Origin: Paenarthrobacter ilicis
GTDB lineage: Bacteria; Actinomycetota; Actinomycetes; Actinomycetales; Micrococcaceae
DNA length: 64,000 nt
Reading direction: 5' to 3'
NCBI RefSeq assembly: GCF_016907545.1
Contig: NZ_JAFBCD010000001.1
Location: forward strand, 2,356,001 to 2,420,000
The notes below the pieces were generated by a model. That model did no database searches, was not told the origin of the DNA, and saw nothing but the letters and a program-made list of their open reading frames with translations. The translations under genes were made by a program, and so were the position numbers. This document shows positions 9,918 through 17,862 of the stretch, one piece after another (the first letter of the stretch is position 1; every line of letters begins with the position of its first letter).

Positions 9918-11212
9918 GCCACCCCGCCCGGATCCTGGATGCCCTGGGAATCACGGGTTTTCAGGATCAACGCAACGACCACTACTGCGATAGCCAACAC
10001 AGCTCCGGCCAGCAGCATGGCCATCGGAGCCCCCACGGCGTACCAGAGCACACCGAAGCCCGCGGAGGAGGCCATTCTGCTCAGAGCCACCACCGTCTGG
10101 GCGGAGGCTATGCCGGTGGCCAGTTTTCCGGGGGGCGTCAGTTGGCTGGCCAACGCAGCCAGTACGCCGTCGGTGGCAGCGTAGAAGGCGCCCAGCAAGA
10201 CCAGGCAACCCAGTGTGGTGCCCAAGCCGCCGGCGGGCGCCGCAGCCAGAACATAAGTGGCCAGCAGTGCCACATGCCCGCCAACAAACACCGGGACCCT
10301 TCCCACGCGATCCGCCAACCGACCCATCGGCACGGCCAACGCCAGGAAAACGACGTTCGTTCCAACAAACAACAGGGGGAACCACTGAACCGCGAAGGAG
10401 TCACGGGCTTGCAGCACAAGGTAAATGAAGCCGTCGCCAATGGTCACCAACCCCAGGAGCCCCGCAGCTGCCAACACCCTGCCCAGACCGGGCTCTTTGA
10501 AATGGCTCCACCGGAAGGCCAGGATCTTGCGGTTTTCGCGTTCCTCCGCGCCCTTCAGGCTGCGTGCCCGGATGTCAGGCACAACCAGGGCCAGAACAGC
10601 AACACCTATGACTGCGAAAGCCAACGAAACAACAAAGACCGTGCTGAAGCCATTGGGAATCATCAGCAACACAAAGAACGCAATCAACGGCCCGGCGGCA
10701 GCCCCGATGTTGTCCAGCATCCGGTGCGTACCGAAGGACCGGGCCAAATGTTCAGGCTGGGCTGAGACGGAAATCAGGGCGTCACGGGGTGCTGTACGGA
10801 TTCCCTTACCGATTCGGTCACCGGTGACAATGGCCGCAATCGCCCAAAAGCCCCCTGCGAAGAGGAAGCCGATCCGGGCCACCATGGACAGGCCATAGCC
10901 CGCCATGGCAATGCGCTTGGGATGGCCGCTGCGGTCCGATGCCCAGCCTGCGGCGATACGCACAATGGCACTGGCGCCTTGGTTGATGCCGTCTATGAAA
11001 CCGAAAGCAATGGTGGAGAGCCCCAGGAATCCCGTCACGTACAGGGGAAGGATCGCTGTCACGGATTCCGAGGACACGTCCGTCACCATGCTGACGATGC
11101 CCAGCCACAGGATCACCGGAGACAGTTTGAAGGGAACCTCGCTGCGGAGCCCCATGCCTTGCCCGCCTGGTTTTTCCTTTTTGCCGCCCCGGTAGGAAAG
11201 AGAGATATACAT
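9914..11212 (-). CDS. Major facilitator superfamily transporter
   Basis: About 12 hydrophobic segments span this 432-residue protein, and an MFS loop 2-3 type motif is present (GWASDRSGHPKR). A second loop resembles it in the C-terminal half (GRLADRVGRVP). The family moves small solutes by proton coupling; the substrate cannot be told. The start is uncertain: the ATG at 11212 has GGGAG only 2 bases away, and an in-frame ATG at 11155 (MGLRSEV) just before the first membrane segment is a reasonable alternative. The gene lies 6 bases after the stop of the 12010-11219 gene and overlaps the next gene by 4 bases, so the three look like one operon. Confidence 0.85.
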   Translation of the reverse strand: MYISLSYRGGKKEKPGGQGMGLRSEVPFKLSPVILWLGIVSMVTDVSSESVTAILPLYVTGFLGLSTIAFGFIDGINQGASAIVRIAAGWASDRSGHPKRIAMAGYGLSMVARIGFLFAGGFWAIAAIVTGDRIGKGIRTAPRDALISVSAQPEHLARSFGTHRMLDNIGAAAGPLIAFFVLLMIPNGFSTVFVVSLAFAVIGVAVLALVVPDIRARSLKGAEERENRKILAFRWSHFKEPGLGRVLAAAGLLGLVTIGDGFIYLVLQARDSFAVQWFPLLFVGTNVVFLALAVPMGRLADRVGRVPVFVGGHVALLATYVLAAAPAGGLGTTLGCLVLLGAFYAATDGVLAALASQLTPPGKLATGIASAQTVVALSRMASSAGFGVLWYAVGAPMAMLLAGAVLAIAVVVVALILKTRDSQGIQDPGGVA

Positions 11213-11218
11213 GGCTCC

Positions 11219-12010
11219 CTATTTCGCCGCGGTGCGGAGGCTGCCCAACAACTGGAAGCGGGATGCTCCTGTGCCGGTGGTGGAAACAGAAACGGTCACC
11301 GTGTCAGCGCCGCGGCTGAACGATGAGGCAACGGAGCCATCCGCGGCAGGCGCACTCACGGCGACGAACCCGTGGGCTGCCAGCGATTGGCGAAATGAAT
11401 CCAGGACCTCATTTTGCGGCTTGGAGAGAACGCCGTCGGCGGATACCTGAAGGACATTGCCGGACGATGACACCGAGGTAGAGCCCACGGCAGTCCCACC
11501 GGGAAGCGCCACAATATCGCCCGGCCACCCATCAACCAGTTTTCCTGTGGCACTTCCGGGTTTGGGAAGTGAGCCGGACAGCAAAGGTGCAGGCTCGGAC
11601 GGGGCCGGCAAGCCCTTGGCGGTCTCCGCCACCGGGGGCAGCACTTCCAAAGGCTTGTCCGACAGTGCCGTGCCACCGGCGCCCGGATCCTGGCCGGTGG
11701 CCTGGTTTCCTGGTTGGTTGCCGGACTGGGATGGGTTGGCTGGCTGGTTGCCGGACTGGTTTCCGGATGGGGACGGGGTGCCTGAGGCCACCGGACCGGG
11801 TGAAACGTTCGACGACGTCTCCCGGGCTGAAGCGGTCCCGGGACTGGCGGCCAACCGGTCCAGAAGCACTGCTGCGGCGGCGATCAGCACTGCAAGGCAA
11901 ATACCCGCGATCACCAGCCGCCGCGCCATCATGGCAGGTCCGGTCCGGACTCGCCGTCTGGCAGTGGTTGCGGTCCCATCCTTTTCATGGGGACAGTCTG
12001 CCATTGCCAT
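11219..12010 (-). CDS. Membrane-anchored hypothetical protein with Gly-Asn-Gln repeats
   Basis: No family recognised. The 263 residues comprise a short basic cytoplasmic head, one membrane segment (LVIAGICLAVLIAAAAVLL) and a low-complexity linker built from SGNQ/PGNQ units (about residues 75-108). The extracytoplasmic C-terminal domain of about 130 residues contains GDIVALPGG and ends in LLGSLRTAAK. The repeat is also visible in the DNA as CTGGTTGCCGGACTGG units around 11730-11760. The gene sits 24 bases after mutM and 6 bases before the MFS gene. An ATG two codons downstream (12004) is an equal start candidate because neither has a clear ribosome site. Confidence 0.65.
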   Translation of the reverse strand: MAMADCPHEKDGTATTARRRVRTGPAMMARRLVIAGICLAVLIAAAAVLLDRLAASPGTASARETSSNVSPGPVASGTPSPSGNQSGNQPANPSQSGNQPGNQATGQDPGAGGTALSDKPLEVLPPVAETAKGLPAPSEPAPLLSGSLPKPGSATGKLVDGWPGDIVALPGGTAVGSTSVSSSGNVLQVSADGVLSKPQNEVLDSFRQSLAAHGFVAVSAPAADGSVASSFSRGADTVTVSVSTTGTGASRFQLLGSLRTAAK

Positions 12011-12034
12011 CCGGATTGCGGAACAGTGTGGGGA

Positions 12035-12982
12035 CTACCAACGTCCGTTCCGTGGCCGCGGCTGGCAGACCGGGCAAGTGTAGGAGGAACGGTTCATGAA
12101 CTGCTCGCGTTTGATGATGCTGTGCAGGCCCACCGCTTCACAGCGAAGGCACAGTTCGCCGGCACGTCCGTAGGCGTTCAAAGAGCGGGAAAAGTACCCC
12201 GAGTCGCCATTGACGTTCACATACAACGAGTCGAAACTTGTCCCTCCTGCGGCCAAGGCTGCATTCATGACATCGCGGGTGGCCTCAATGAGCCGTGCAG
12301 CGTCAGGACGGCGCAGGGTATCGGTGGCCCGGGCATAGTGCAGGCGTGCACGCCACAGTGCCTCATCAGCGTAAATATTGCCGATCCCGGAAACCACGCC
12401 CTGGTCCAGAAGCGCGCGCTTCACACCGGTACGGCGGGACTTGACCTTCCCAAAGAAGTCCTCGAACGAAAAATGCGGATCCAAAGGATCGCGGGCTATA
12501 TGGGCGGCCTCCGCTGCGATCTCCGGCAACGGGGTTTCCCCCAGGCCTCCGGGTCCACCATCTGCGGTGGGTACCAGCGCGGTGACAAACATCCCGCCAA
12601 AGATCCGCTGGTCTACAAACCTCAGCTGTTCAGGCATCCCTGCAGAAGGGCTGAGGCTGATCCTGACCTTGAGATGCTTCTCATCGGGAACGGAGGGGTC
12701 CTGCATCAAAAGCTGGCCGCTCATTCCCAGATGCGCCATCAAAGCCGCTTTCGGAAGACCTTCGGAGGTTCCCTCCATGGCCAAAGGCATCCAGAGGAAC
12801 TTGCCCCGGCGGACGACGTCCAGCACGGTGGCATGTTCAAGGTTGCCGATGAAGTCCTCGGCACCCAATGAATGCCTGCGAATTGACCGTGGATCCACAA
12901 CGTCCACGCCGGTGATGGTGCGCCCGCGGACCCAACGGGCCAGTCCGCGGCGTACCACCTCTACTTCGGGGAGCTCGGGCAC
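12035..12982 (-). CDS. mutM: Formamidopyrimidine-DNA glycosylase (Fpg/MutM)
   Basis: This base-excision repair enzyme removes 8-oxoguanine and formamidopyrimidines and nicks the abasic site. The 315-residue sequence begins [10 protein letters not shown]: Pro-2 is the Schiff-base nucleophile and Glu-3 the catalytic acid. Lys-61 lies in the RRGKFLW loop. The C-terminal zinc finger has CLRC and CPVC, which bind DNA in this family. Its ATG is 3 bases past the rnc stop, so it is co-transcribed with rnc, the usual order in actinobacteria. Confidence 0.97.
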   Translation of the reverse strand: MPELPEVEVVRRGLARWVRGRTITGVDVVDPRSIRRHSLGAEDFIGNLEHATVLDVVRRGKFLWMPLAMEGTSEGLPKAALMAHLGMSGQLLMQDPSVPDEKHLKVRISLSPSAGMPEQLRFVDQRIFGGMFVTALVPTADGGPGGLGETPLPEIAAEAAHIARDPLDPHFSFEDFFGKVKSRRTGVKRALLDQGVVSGIGNIYADEALWRARLHYARATDTLRRPDAARLIEATRDVMNAALAAGGTSFDSLYVNVNGDSGYFSRSLNAYGRAGELCLRCEAVGLHSIIKREQFMNRSSYTCPVCQPRPRNGRW

Positions 12983-12985
12983 GGT

Positions 12986-13696
12986 TCAGGCCGTGGCAGG
13001 GCCGGCCGGGCTGGCGTCCACAGCATTAAGGGTCCGCCAAGCATCGGCGGCCGCTTCCTGCTCAGCTTCCTTCTTGGAGTGGCCGGAGCCGCTGCCATAA
13101 GGAGTTCCGCCGATGTTGAGCACGGCTTCGAAGGTCCGGGCGTGGTCCGGTCCGGAGCCCTCCACCGCATAGTGGATTCCGCCGAGTTGCCGGCTCGCGG
13201 CAAGTTCCTGGATGCTGGTTTTCCAGTCCGTTCCGGCACCGAGCGCTCCCGCATCCTTGAGCAGGGGGCCCACCAGGCGCATCACCAGTTGGCGGGCGGT
13301 CTCGATGTCGTTGGAGAGGTACGTTGCACCAATGAGGGCTTCCATGGTGTCAGCCAGGATGGAAGCCTTGTTTTTGCCGTCGGTGAGCTTTTCGCCCTGA
13401 CCGAGGTAAATGAATTCGCCCACACCAATGGACCGGCCTATGCCGGCCAGTGCGCGGGTACTGACCACGGCGGAACGCCGCTTTGCCAGCTCGCCTTCAG
13501 GCAGCGTGGGGTTGTCCCGGTACAGCGAATCCGTCACGGAAAAGCCCAAAATTGAGTCGCCAAGGAATTCGAGGCGCTCGTTGGTGGGTATCCCGCCATT
13601 CTCATACGCGTATGAGCGATGTGTGAGAGCAAGACGAAGCGTCTCGGTGTCAATGGAGACACCGAGACGCTTCAGAAGCTCTTCAGTTGAAGGCAT
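12986..13696 (-). CDS. rnc: Ribonuclease III
   Basis: RNase III cleaves double-stranded RNA in rRNA precursors and some mRNAs. At 236 residues it has the signature ERLEFLGDS at about 40-48, with the metal-binding Asp-47, a helical nuclease domain, and a C-terminal double-stranded RNA binding domain starting near DWKTSIQELAA and containing GSGHSKKEAEQEAA. The gene is between rpmF (23 bases upstream) and mutM, as in many actinobacteria. Confidence 0.97.
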   Translation of the reverse strand: MPSTEELLKRLGVSIDTETLRLALTHRSYAYENGGIPTNERLEFLGDSILGFSVTDSLYRDNPTLPEGELAKRRSAVVSTRALAGIGRSIGVGEFIYLGQGEKLTDGKNKASILADTMEALIGATYLSNDIETARQLVMRLVGPLLKDAGALGAGTDWKTSIQELAASRQLGGIHYAVEGSGPDHARTFEAVLNIGGTPYGSGSGHSKKEAEQEAAADAWRTLNAVDASPAGPATA

Positions 13697-13719
13697 CCTT
13701 AATCAGCCTGTAGGGCAGA

Positions 13720-13923
13720 TCAGGCGTCTGCGACCTTGCGGCCCTTGTATTCAAGGAACAGCGCGGTGCCAGCAGAGTCAGTGACGACCTTTGCCTGGTG
13801 CGGCAGGCTGTAGACAACCTGACCGTTTTCGATGGTCTTGACCAAGTTGGGGGCAGTTGCCTTCCACTGGGCACGACGGGCGCGTGTATTTGCGCGAGAC
13901 ATTTTCCGCTTGGGAACAGCCAC
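13720..13923 (-). CDS. rpmF: 50S ribosomal protein L32
   Basis: At 67 residues it begins [20 protein letters not shown], the typical L32 start. It contains no cysteine at all, so it is the zinc-free form lacking the CxxC pair of zinc-ribbon L32. It lies just downstream of the YceD/DUF177 gene and upstream of rnc, a widely conserved arrangement. Confidence 0.97.
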   Translation of the reverse strand: MAVPKRKMSRANTRARRAQWKATAPNLVKTIENGQVVYSLPHQAKVVTDSAGTALFLEYKGRKVADA

Positions 13924-13956
13924 GGCTATCTCATTTCTCTCTTAGACGAACACTTA

Positions 13957-14484
13957 CTAATCGGTTTGCCGGTCAGTCTTAGCTAGATCAGCTAGGGCAG
14001 CCCAGCGAGGGTCAATGACCTCGTGGTGGTGCCCCGGCTCGTCTTCCAGGCGCGCTCCGCATTCGGAACACAGACCCTGGCAGTCTTCCCGGCACACCGG
14101 CTGGAACGGCAGCATAGTGACAACTGCGTCCCGCAACAGCGGTTCAAGATCGATGAGATCGTACTCGACCCGACGTTGCTCTTCATCGTCTTCCTCAGCG
14201 GAAAGCTCAGAGCTTTCGTAGAAGAAAAGTTCTTGCACATTGACATCAAGGTCATACGCAAGGGGATCCAGGCATCGACCGCATTCGCCGGTTACTTCAA
14301 CGACTACGGTTCCTGATACCAGAATTCCTTCGTGTACGGCCTCCAAGCGAAGATCCAGCTCGATGTCCGAGCCTTCCTTCACGCCAATGAGCGCCACACC
14401 AAGGTCACTTGGTGCAGGTACATGCTCGTTCAGTGTCCGCATGGTCCCTGGACTGCGTCCAAGGTCCTTGACTACCAACGCCAA
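13957..14484 (-). CDS. YceD family protein (DUF177)
   Basis: This is the small protein found beside rpmF in most bacteria; homologues are linked to 23S rRNA accumulation or ribosome assembly. Two cysteine pairs are visible: CGRC in the middle and a CREDC/CSEC cluster near the end (EDCQGLCSECGARLED), probably binding metal. An acidic stretch (AEEDDEEQRR) precedes the second cluster. The frame has no ATG or GTG start. TTG 14484 gives 175 residues but has no ribosome site nearby. An ATT at 14508 follows AGGAG by 5 bases and would give 183 residues beginning ATT-AAG-CGA. The start is therefore unresolved. Confidence 0.9.
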   Translation of the reverse strand: MALVVKDLGRSPGTMRTLNEHVPAPSDLGVALIGVKEGSDIELDLRLEAVHEGILVSGTVVVEVTGECGRCLDPLAYDLDVNVQELFFYESSELSAEEDDEEQRRVEYDLIDLEPLLRDAVVTMLPFQPVCREDCQGLCSECGARLEDEPGHHHEVIDPRWAALADLAKTDRQTD

Positions 14485-14648
14485 GGGCGAACTTGCATCT
14501 CGCTTAATGAGAACTCCTGTAGAACATATGACCGACGTACCATCTTAGCCTGATCAGTTCGAAGGACTCAAACCGACGATGGGCGCGCGTAAATACGGGC
14601 TCATTTCGGTGGGGACCCTCACTGCCAGGCGCAAGGTACCTGCCAAGC

Positions 14649-15149
14649 TTACCCCTTGCGGGGCGACTCCGCTGGCGGCTCGCCCGCCAAGAGCCTCCTC
14701 AACACGGATTTGGGCACGAAATCGGAGATGTCCCCGCCAAGCACGCTGATTTCCTTAATGAGGGTGGAGGAGAGATGGACGTAGTGGGCCTCGGCCGGAA
14801 GAAAGACGGTTTCGACGCCGGCCAGCTGACGGTTCATGGTGGCCATGGGCAGTTCGTAATCAAAATCAGATGATGAGCGCAGCCCTTTTACGATCGCGGA
14901 GACTCCGCGATGCCGGCAGTACTCGGCCAGGAGCCCCTCACCCATGGGCTCAACGATGATCCCCCGCAACGAGGCCAGGGTTTCCCTGGCCATCTCCATC
15001 CGGTCTTCCAGGCTGAACCTGTACTTCTTGGCGTAGTTGGTGGACACCGCGACGATCACTTCGTCAAAAAGACCGGCAGCCCGGGCGATGACTTCGAGAT
15101 GTCCGTTATGGATGGGGTCAAAGGATCCAGGGCATACCGCGCGTCTCAT
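14649..15149 (-). CDS. coaD: Pantetheine-phosphate adenylyltransferase
   Basis: CoaD transfers AMP from ATP to 4'-phosphopantetheine, the penultimate step of coenzyme A synthesis. The 166-residue protein starts MRRAVCPGSFDPIHNGHLEV with the nucleotidyltransferase HNGH motif at residues 14-17. The C-terminal part contains the SSTLIKEI segment typical of the family. A TAGGTT hexamer ends 6 bases before the ATG and no ribosome site is present, so the mRNA is probably leaderless. The start codon is at the centre of a 14-base palindrome. Confidence 0.97.
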   Translation of the reverse strand: MRRAVCPGSFDPIHNGHLEVIARAAGLFDEVIVAVSTNYAKKYRFSLEDRMEMARETLASLRGIIVEPMGEGLLAEYCRHRGVSAIVKGLRSSSDFDYELPMATMNRQLAGVETVFLPAEAHYVHLSSTLIKEISVLGGDISDFVPKSVLRRLLAGEPPAESPRKG

Positions 15150-15155
15150 GAGACG
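15142..15155. promoter_or_regulatory. 14-base palindrome over the coaD start codon
   Basis: CGTCTCATGAGACG is a perfect palindrome whose centre is the coaD ATG on the minus strand. The -10-like TAGGTT (15156-15161, minus strand) directly abuts it, so the palindrome would cover the predicted transcription start. A bound protein here could block coaD. The divergent aminotransferase gene begins only 30 bases away. Confidence 0.4.
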
Positions 15156-15184
15156 AACCTACCCCATGGATTCATCGGGATACC

Positions 15185-16459
15185 ATGGCTGCCATGGCAC
15201 CCGCAGGCAGCAGCACTCCCCTTGACCCCACCCCAGGCAGCATCACCAGCGGGCACGGCGGCACTGTTGCGCCGTGGCAGCGGGCGGCGCTGGGTGCCAA
15301 CCTGCTGGGCGCTGACGGTGCGCTGGGAGTAACCATCTTCGAGGAGATGACCACACTGGCGGTTTCCACCGGCGCCATCAACCTTGGCCAGGGGTTTCCG
15401 GACGAGGACGGTCCCCAGGAGATCAAGGCAGCGGCTCAGGCCGCCATCTCCGCGGGAGCCAACCAGTACGCCCCTGGCAAAGGGCTTCCGGTCCTTCGGG
15501 AAGCCGTAGCCAGCCACCAGCAGCGATTCTACGGATTGACGCCGGATCCGGAGTCCGAAATCCTCATCACCACCGGCGCCACGGAAGCAATCGCGGCAAC
15601 GTTGCTGGCGCTTGTTGAACCAGGCGACGAGGTCCTGACCTTTGAGCCGTTCTATGACTCCTATGGGGCCATCATCGGAATGTCGGGAGCCACGCATGTC
15701 ACCGCTCCCCTGCTGGCACCGGACTTCATGCCGGACATGGCTGTCCTGGAACAGGCCTTCACCAGCAACACCAAGGTGGTTCTGCTGAACAACCCCCACA
15801 ACCCCACGGGCGCGGTCTTCCCGGAGCACGTGCTCGCACGGGTGGTGGAGTTGGCACGGAAATACGATGCCACGATTGTTACCGACGAGGTGTACGAGCA
15901 CCTGACCTTTGGTCCTGCCCATCTTCCCGTGGCAACGTTGCCAGGCGCAGCCGAGCGGACCATCACGATCTCCTCAGCAGGTAAGACGTTTTCCTTTACC
16001 GGGTGGAAAATCGGGTGGCTCAGCGGCCCGGCCCACTTGGTGGCGGCGATACGAACCGTGAAGCAATTCCTGACCTACAGTTCAGGCACTCCGTTCCAGA
16101 GCGCCATAGCTGTGGGGCTTGCGCTCCCCGATGAGTTCTTCTCCGGAGCCGCCCGGACGCTCCGCGACAAACGCGACATTCTGGCACAGGGCCTCCAGGC
16201 CGCGGGCTTTGGGGTTTACGTCCCCGATGGCACGTATTTCATCAATGTGGATACAGCTCCGCTGGGAATTGTTGACTCTGTTGACCTGGCGCGTCGCCTT
16301 CCGGGCCTGGTGGGCGTTGCCGCCATCCCGGTTCCGGTGTTCTGCCATCCGGAGGGGGCCCAGCGAACCCGTTCCCTGCTGAGGTTTGCCTTTTGCAAGA
16401 AAACCGAAGTCCTGGAAGAAGCGGCCGGACGCCTGGCAACCCTCAAGGAACGCCTGTGA
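15185..16459 (+). CDS. Class I/II pyridoxal-phosphate aminotransferase
   Basis: A 424-residue fold-type I aminotransferase. The PLP lysine lies in SSAGKTFSFTGWKIGW, which is typical of the kynurenine/methionine aminotransferase-like and DapC-like subgroup. NPHNPTG carries the Asn that contacts the pyridine ring region, and TDEVYEH the Asp that binds the PLP nitrogen. A C-terminal RFAFCK segment holds the carboxylate-binding Arg. The natural substrate is uncertain; N-succinyldiaminopimelate or an oxo-acid/glutamine pair are both possible. ATG 15194 is an alternative start. Its stop overlaps the next gene's GTG by 4 bases. Confidence 0.88.
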   Translation: MAAMAPAGSSTPLDPTPGSITSGHGGTVAPWQRAALGANLLGADGALGVTIFEEMTTLAVSTGAINLGQGFPDEDGPQEIKAAAQAAISAGANQYAPGKGLPVLREAVASHQQRFYGLTPDPESEILITTGATEAIAATLLALVEPGDEVLTFEPFYDSYGAIIGMSGATHVTAPLLAPDFMPDMAVLEQAFTSNTKVVLLNNPHNPTGAVFPEHVLARVVELARKYDATIVTDEVYEHLTFGPAHLPVATLPGAAERTITISSAGKTFSFTGWKIGWLSGPAHLVAAIRTVKQFLTYSSGTPFQSAIAVGLALPDEFFSGAARTLRDKRDILAQGLQAAGFGVYVPDGTYFINVDTAPLGIVDSVDLARRLPGLVGVAAIPVPVFCHPEGAQRTRSLLRFAFCKKTEVLEEAAGRLATLKERL

Positions 16460-17250
16460 GCCCGTCGGCGCCGCACCCCGTGCATGCCAGCCGTTTTCTC
16501 CGTACCACCGGCCAGCACGCCACCATCGAGGCGGATGACCTGGTGGAAGGCAGCTACATACTCACCATCGGCGGGGCCGAGCAATCCCATGTGAACCTGG
16601 CCGCGCCGGGGGAAATCTTCTACGAGTACCTGCGTCGGATCGGACACCTGGTGGATCTGTCCGCCGAGCCCGGAGAGCCCATCAGCGCCCTCCACCTGGG
16701 GGCGGGAGCGCTCACGCTTGCCAGGTACATCCAGGCCACCCGTCCGGGTTCCGACCAGTACGCCGTGGAGCTGGAACGCGAGCTGTTGGATTTCGTTCTG
16801 CAGAAACTGCCCATGCCCGCTGGCACGTCATTGACCACCCACATCGGTGATGCCAGGGACGCTCTGGCGGAGTTGCCCGCGGCCCTGGCATTTGACGTCA
16901 TTATTCTCGACATTTTCTCCGGGCCCGAGGCGCCGGCGCACATTGCCTGCCGGGAGTTTTACGAGGAAGCCGCGGCCCGCCTGGGACCCCGGGGCGTGCT
17001 GATCGTCAACGTAGGAGACGAGCCCGCCATGACGCTGGTCCGCAGCCAGGTGGCGGCCCTCCGGCAGGCGATGACGGATGTTGCTGCCACTGCTGAAACG
17101 GGCATGTTTGCCGGCCGCTATCCCGGCAACATCATCCTGGCCGCCACCCGCCATGCCTGGCCACAGGAATGGACCGAGAGGTTGCTGGCGCGGGGCCCGC
17201 ATCCGGCCGCTGTCCTGACGGGCGTGGACCTGGACAGCATTACCGGTTAG
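16456..17250 (+). CDS. Spermidine-synthase-like methyltransferase-fold protein
   Basis: A 264-residue Rossmann-fold protein related to spermidine synthases. The nucleotide loop reads HLGAGALTLARYI in place of the usual GGGDG, and the DIFSG segment replaces the acid and proline pattern expected of a true aminopropyltransferase. It may therefore be a non-canonical member of the fused or stand-alone SpeE-like group with unknown activity. GTG 16456 is chosen because it overlaps the aminotransferase stop in a GTGA arrangement, which implies translational coupling. The longer frame back to 16393 lies inside the upstream gene. Confidence 0.8.
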   Translation: MSPSAPHPVHASRFLRTTGQHATIEADDLVEGSYILTIGGAEQSHVNLAAPGEIFYEYLRRIGHLVDLSAEPGEPISALHLGAGALTLARYIQATRPGSDQYAVELERELLDFVLQKLPMPAGTSLTTHIGDARDALAELPAALAFDVIILDIFSGPEAPAHIACREFYEEAAARLGPRGVLIVNVGDEPAMTLVRSQVAALRQAMTDVAATAETGMFAGRYPGNIILAATRHAWPQEWTERLLARGPHPAAVLTGVDLDSITG

Positions 17251-17262
17251 GTCACCGGCGGC

Positions 17263-17829
17263 TCAGGCGGGCTCTGCGAACCACAGCGTGGTTTCGCCGT
17301 ACTTCTTGTCGGCAAAGCATTCCATCGCTTCAGGCCACGCTGGTTCGGGACTGCGCGAACTCCGCTCCACCACCACCACGGCGCCCTCCCCCAGATGCGG
17401 GGCGAGCTTGGTCAGCACTGCGGTGAGGGCCTCCTCATCCAGGGGGTAAGGCGGGTCAAGGAACACGAGGTCCCAGGCGTCCCGGTCGCCGGCGCGTTCC
17501 AGGTAGGACTCAACCTTGGAACGGTGAACCGACACTCTCCTGTGCCCCAAAATCTGGTTAACCATGCCGGCGTTGCGCTGGCAAACATCACTGGCCTTGG
17601 CATCAAACTCCACCAGGGCCACCGATCGGGCACCTCTGCTGGCGCTCTCCAGGCCCAGGGAACCCGACCCGGCGTACAGGTCCAGCACCCGCGCATCGTC
17701 GATGACCGCCAGCGATTCCAACCGGGAAAACAGTGCCTCTTTGACCCTGTCCGTGGTGGGCCTGGTGGCCGTCCCGGGGACGCTGGTCAAGGGGTTTCCA
17801 CCGGCAACTCCGGCAATGATCCGGCTCAT
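17263..17829 (-). CDS. rsmD: 16S rRNA (guanine(966)-N(2))-methyltransferase RsmD
   Basis: RsmD methylates G966 of 16S rRNA in the 30S subunit using S-adenosylmethionine. The 188-residue protein from ATG 17829 begins MSRIIAGVAGG, as the family does. It has the SAM loop LDLYAGSGSLGLE and the catalytic N-methyltransferase motif FLDPPY. An upstream ATG at 17856 is open but less likely. It lies 33 bases after recG and converges with the spermidine-synthase-like gene. Confidence 0.95.
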   Translation of the reverse strand: MSRIIAGVAGGNPLTSVPGTATRPTTDRVKEALFSRLESLAVIDDARVLDLYAGSGSLGLESASRGARSVALVEFDAKASDVCQRNAGMVNQILGHRRVSVHRSKVESYLERAGDRDAWDLVFLDPPYPLDEEALTAVLTKLAPHLGEGAVVVVERSSRSPEPAWPEAMECFADKKYGETTLWFAEPA

Positions 17830-17862
17830 GGGGTACCCCGGCGCAGGGCCGGCCATGGATGT

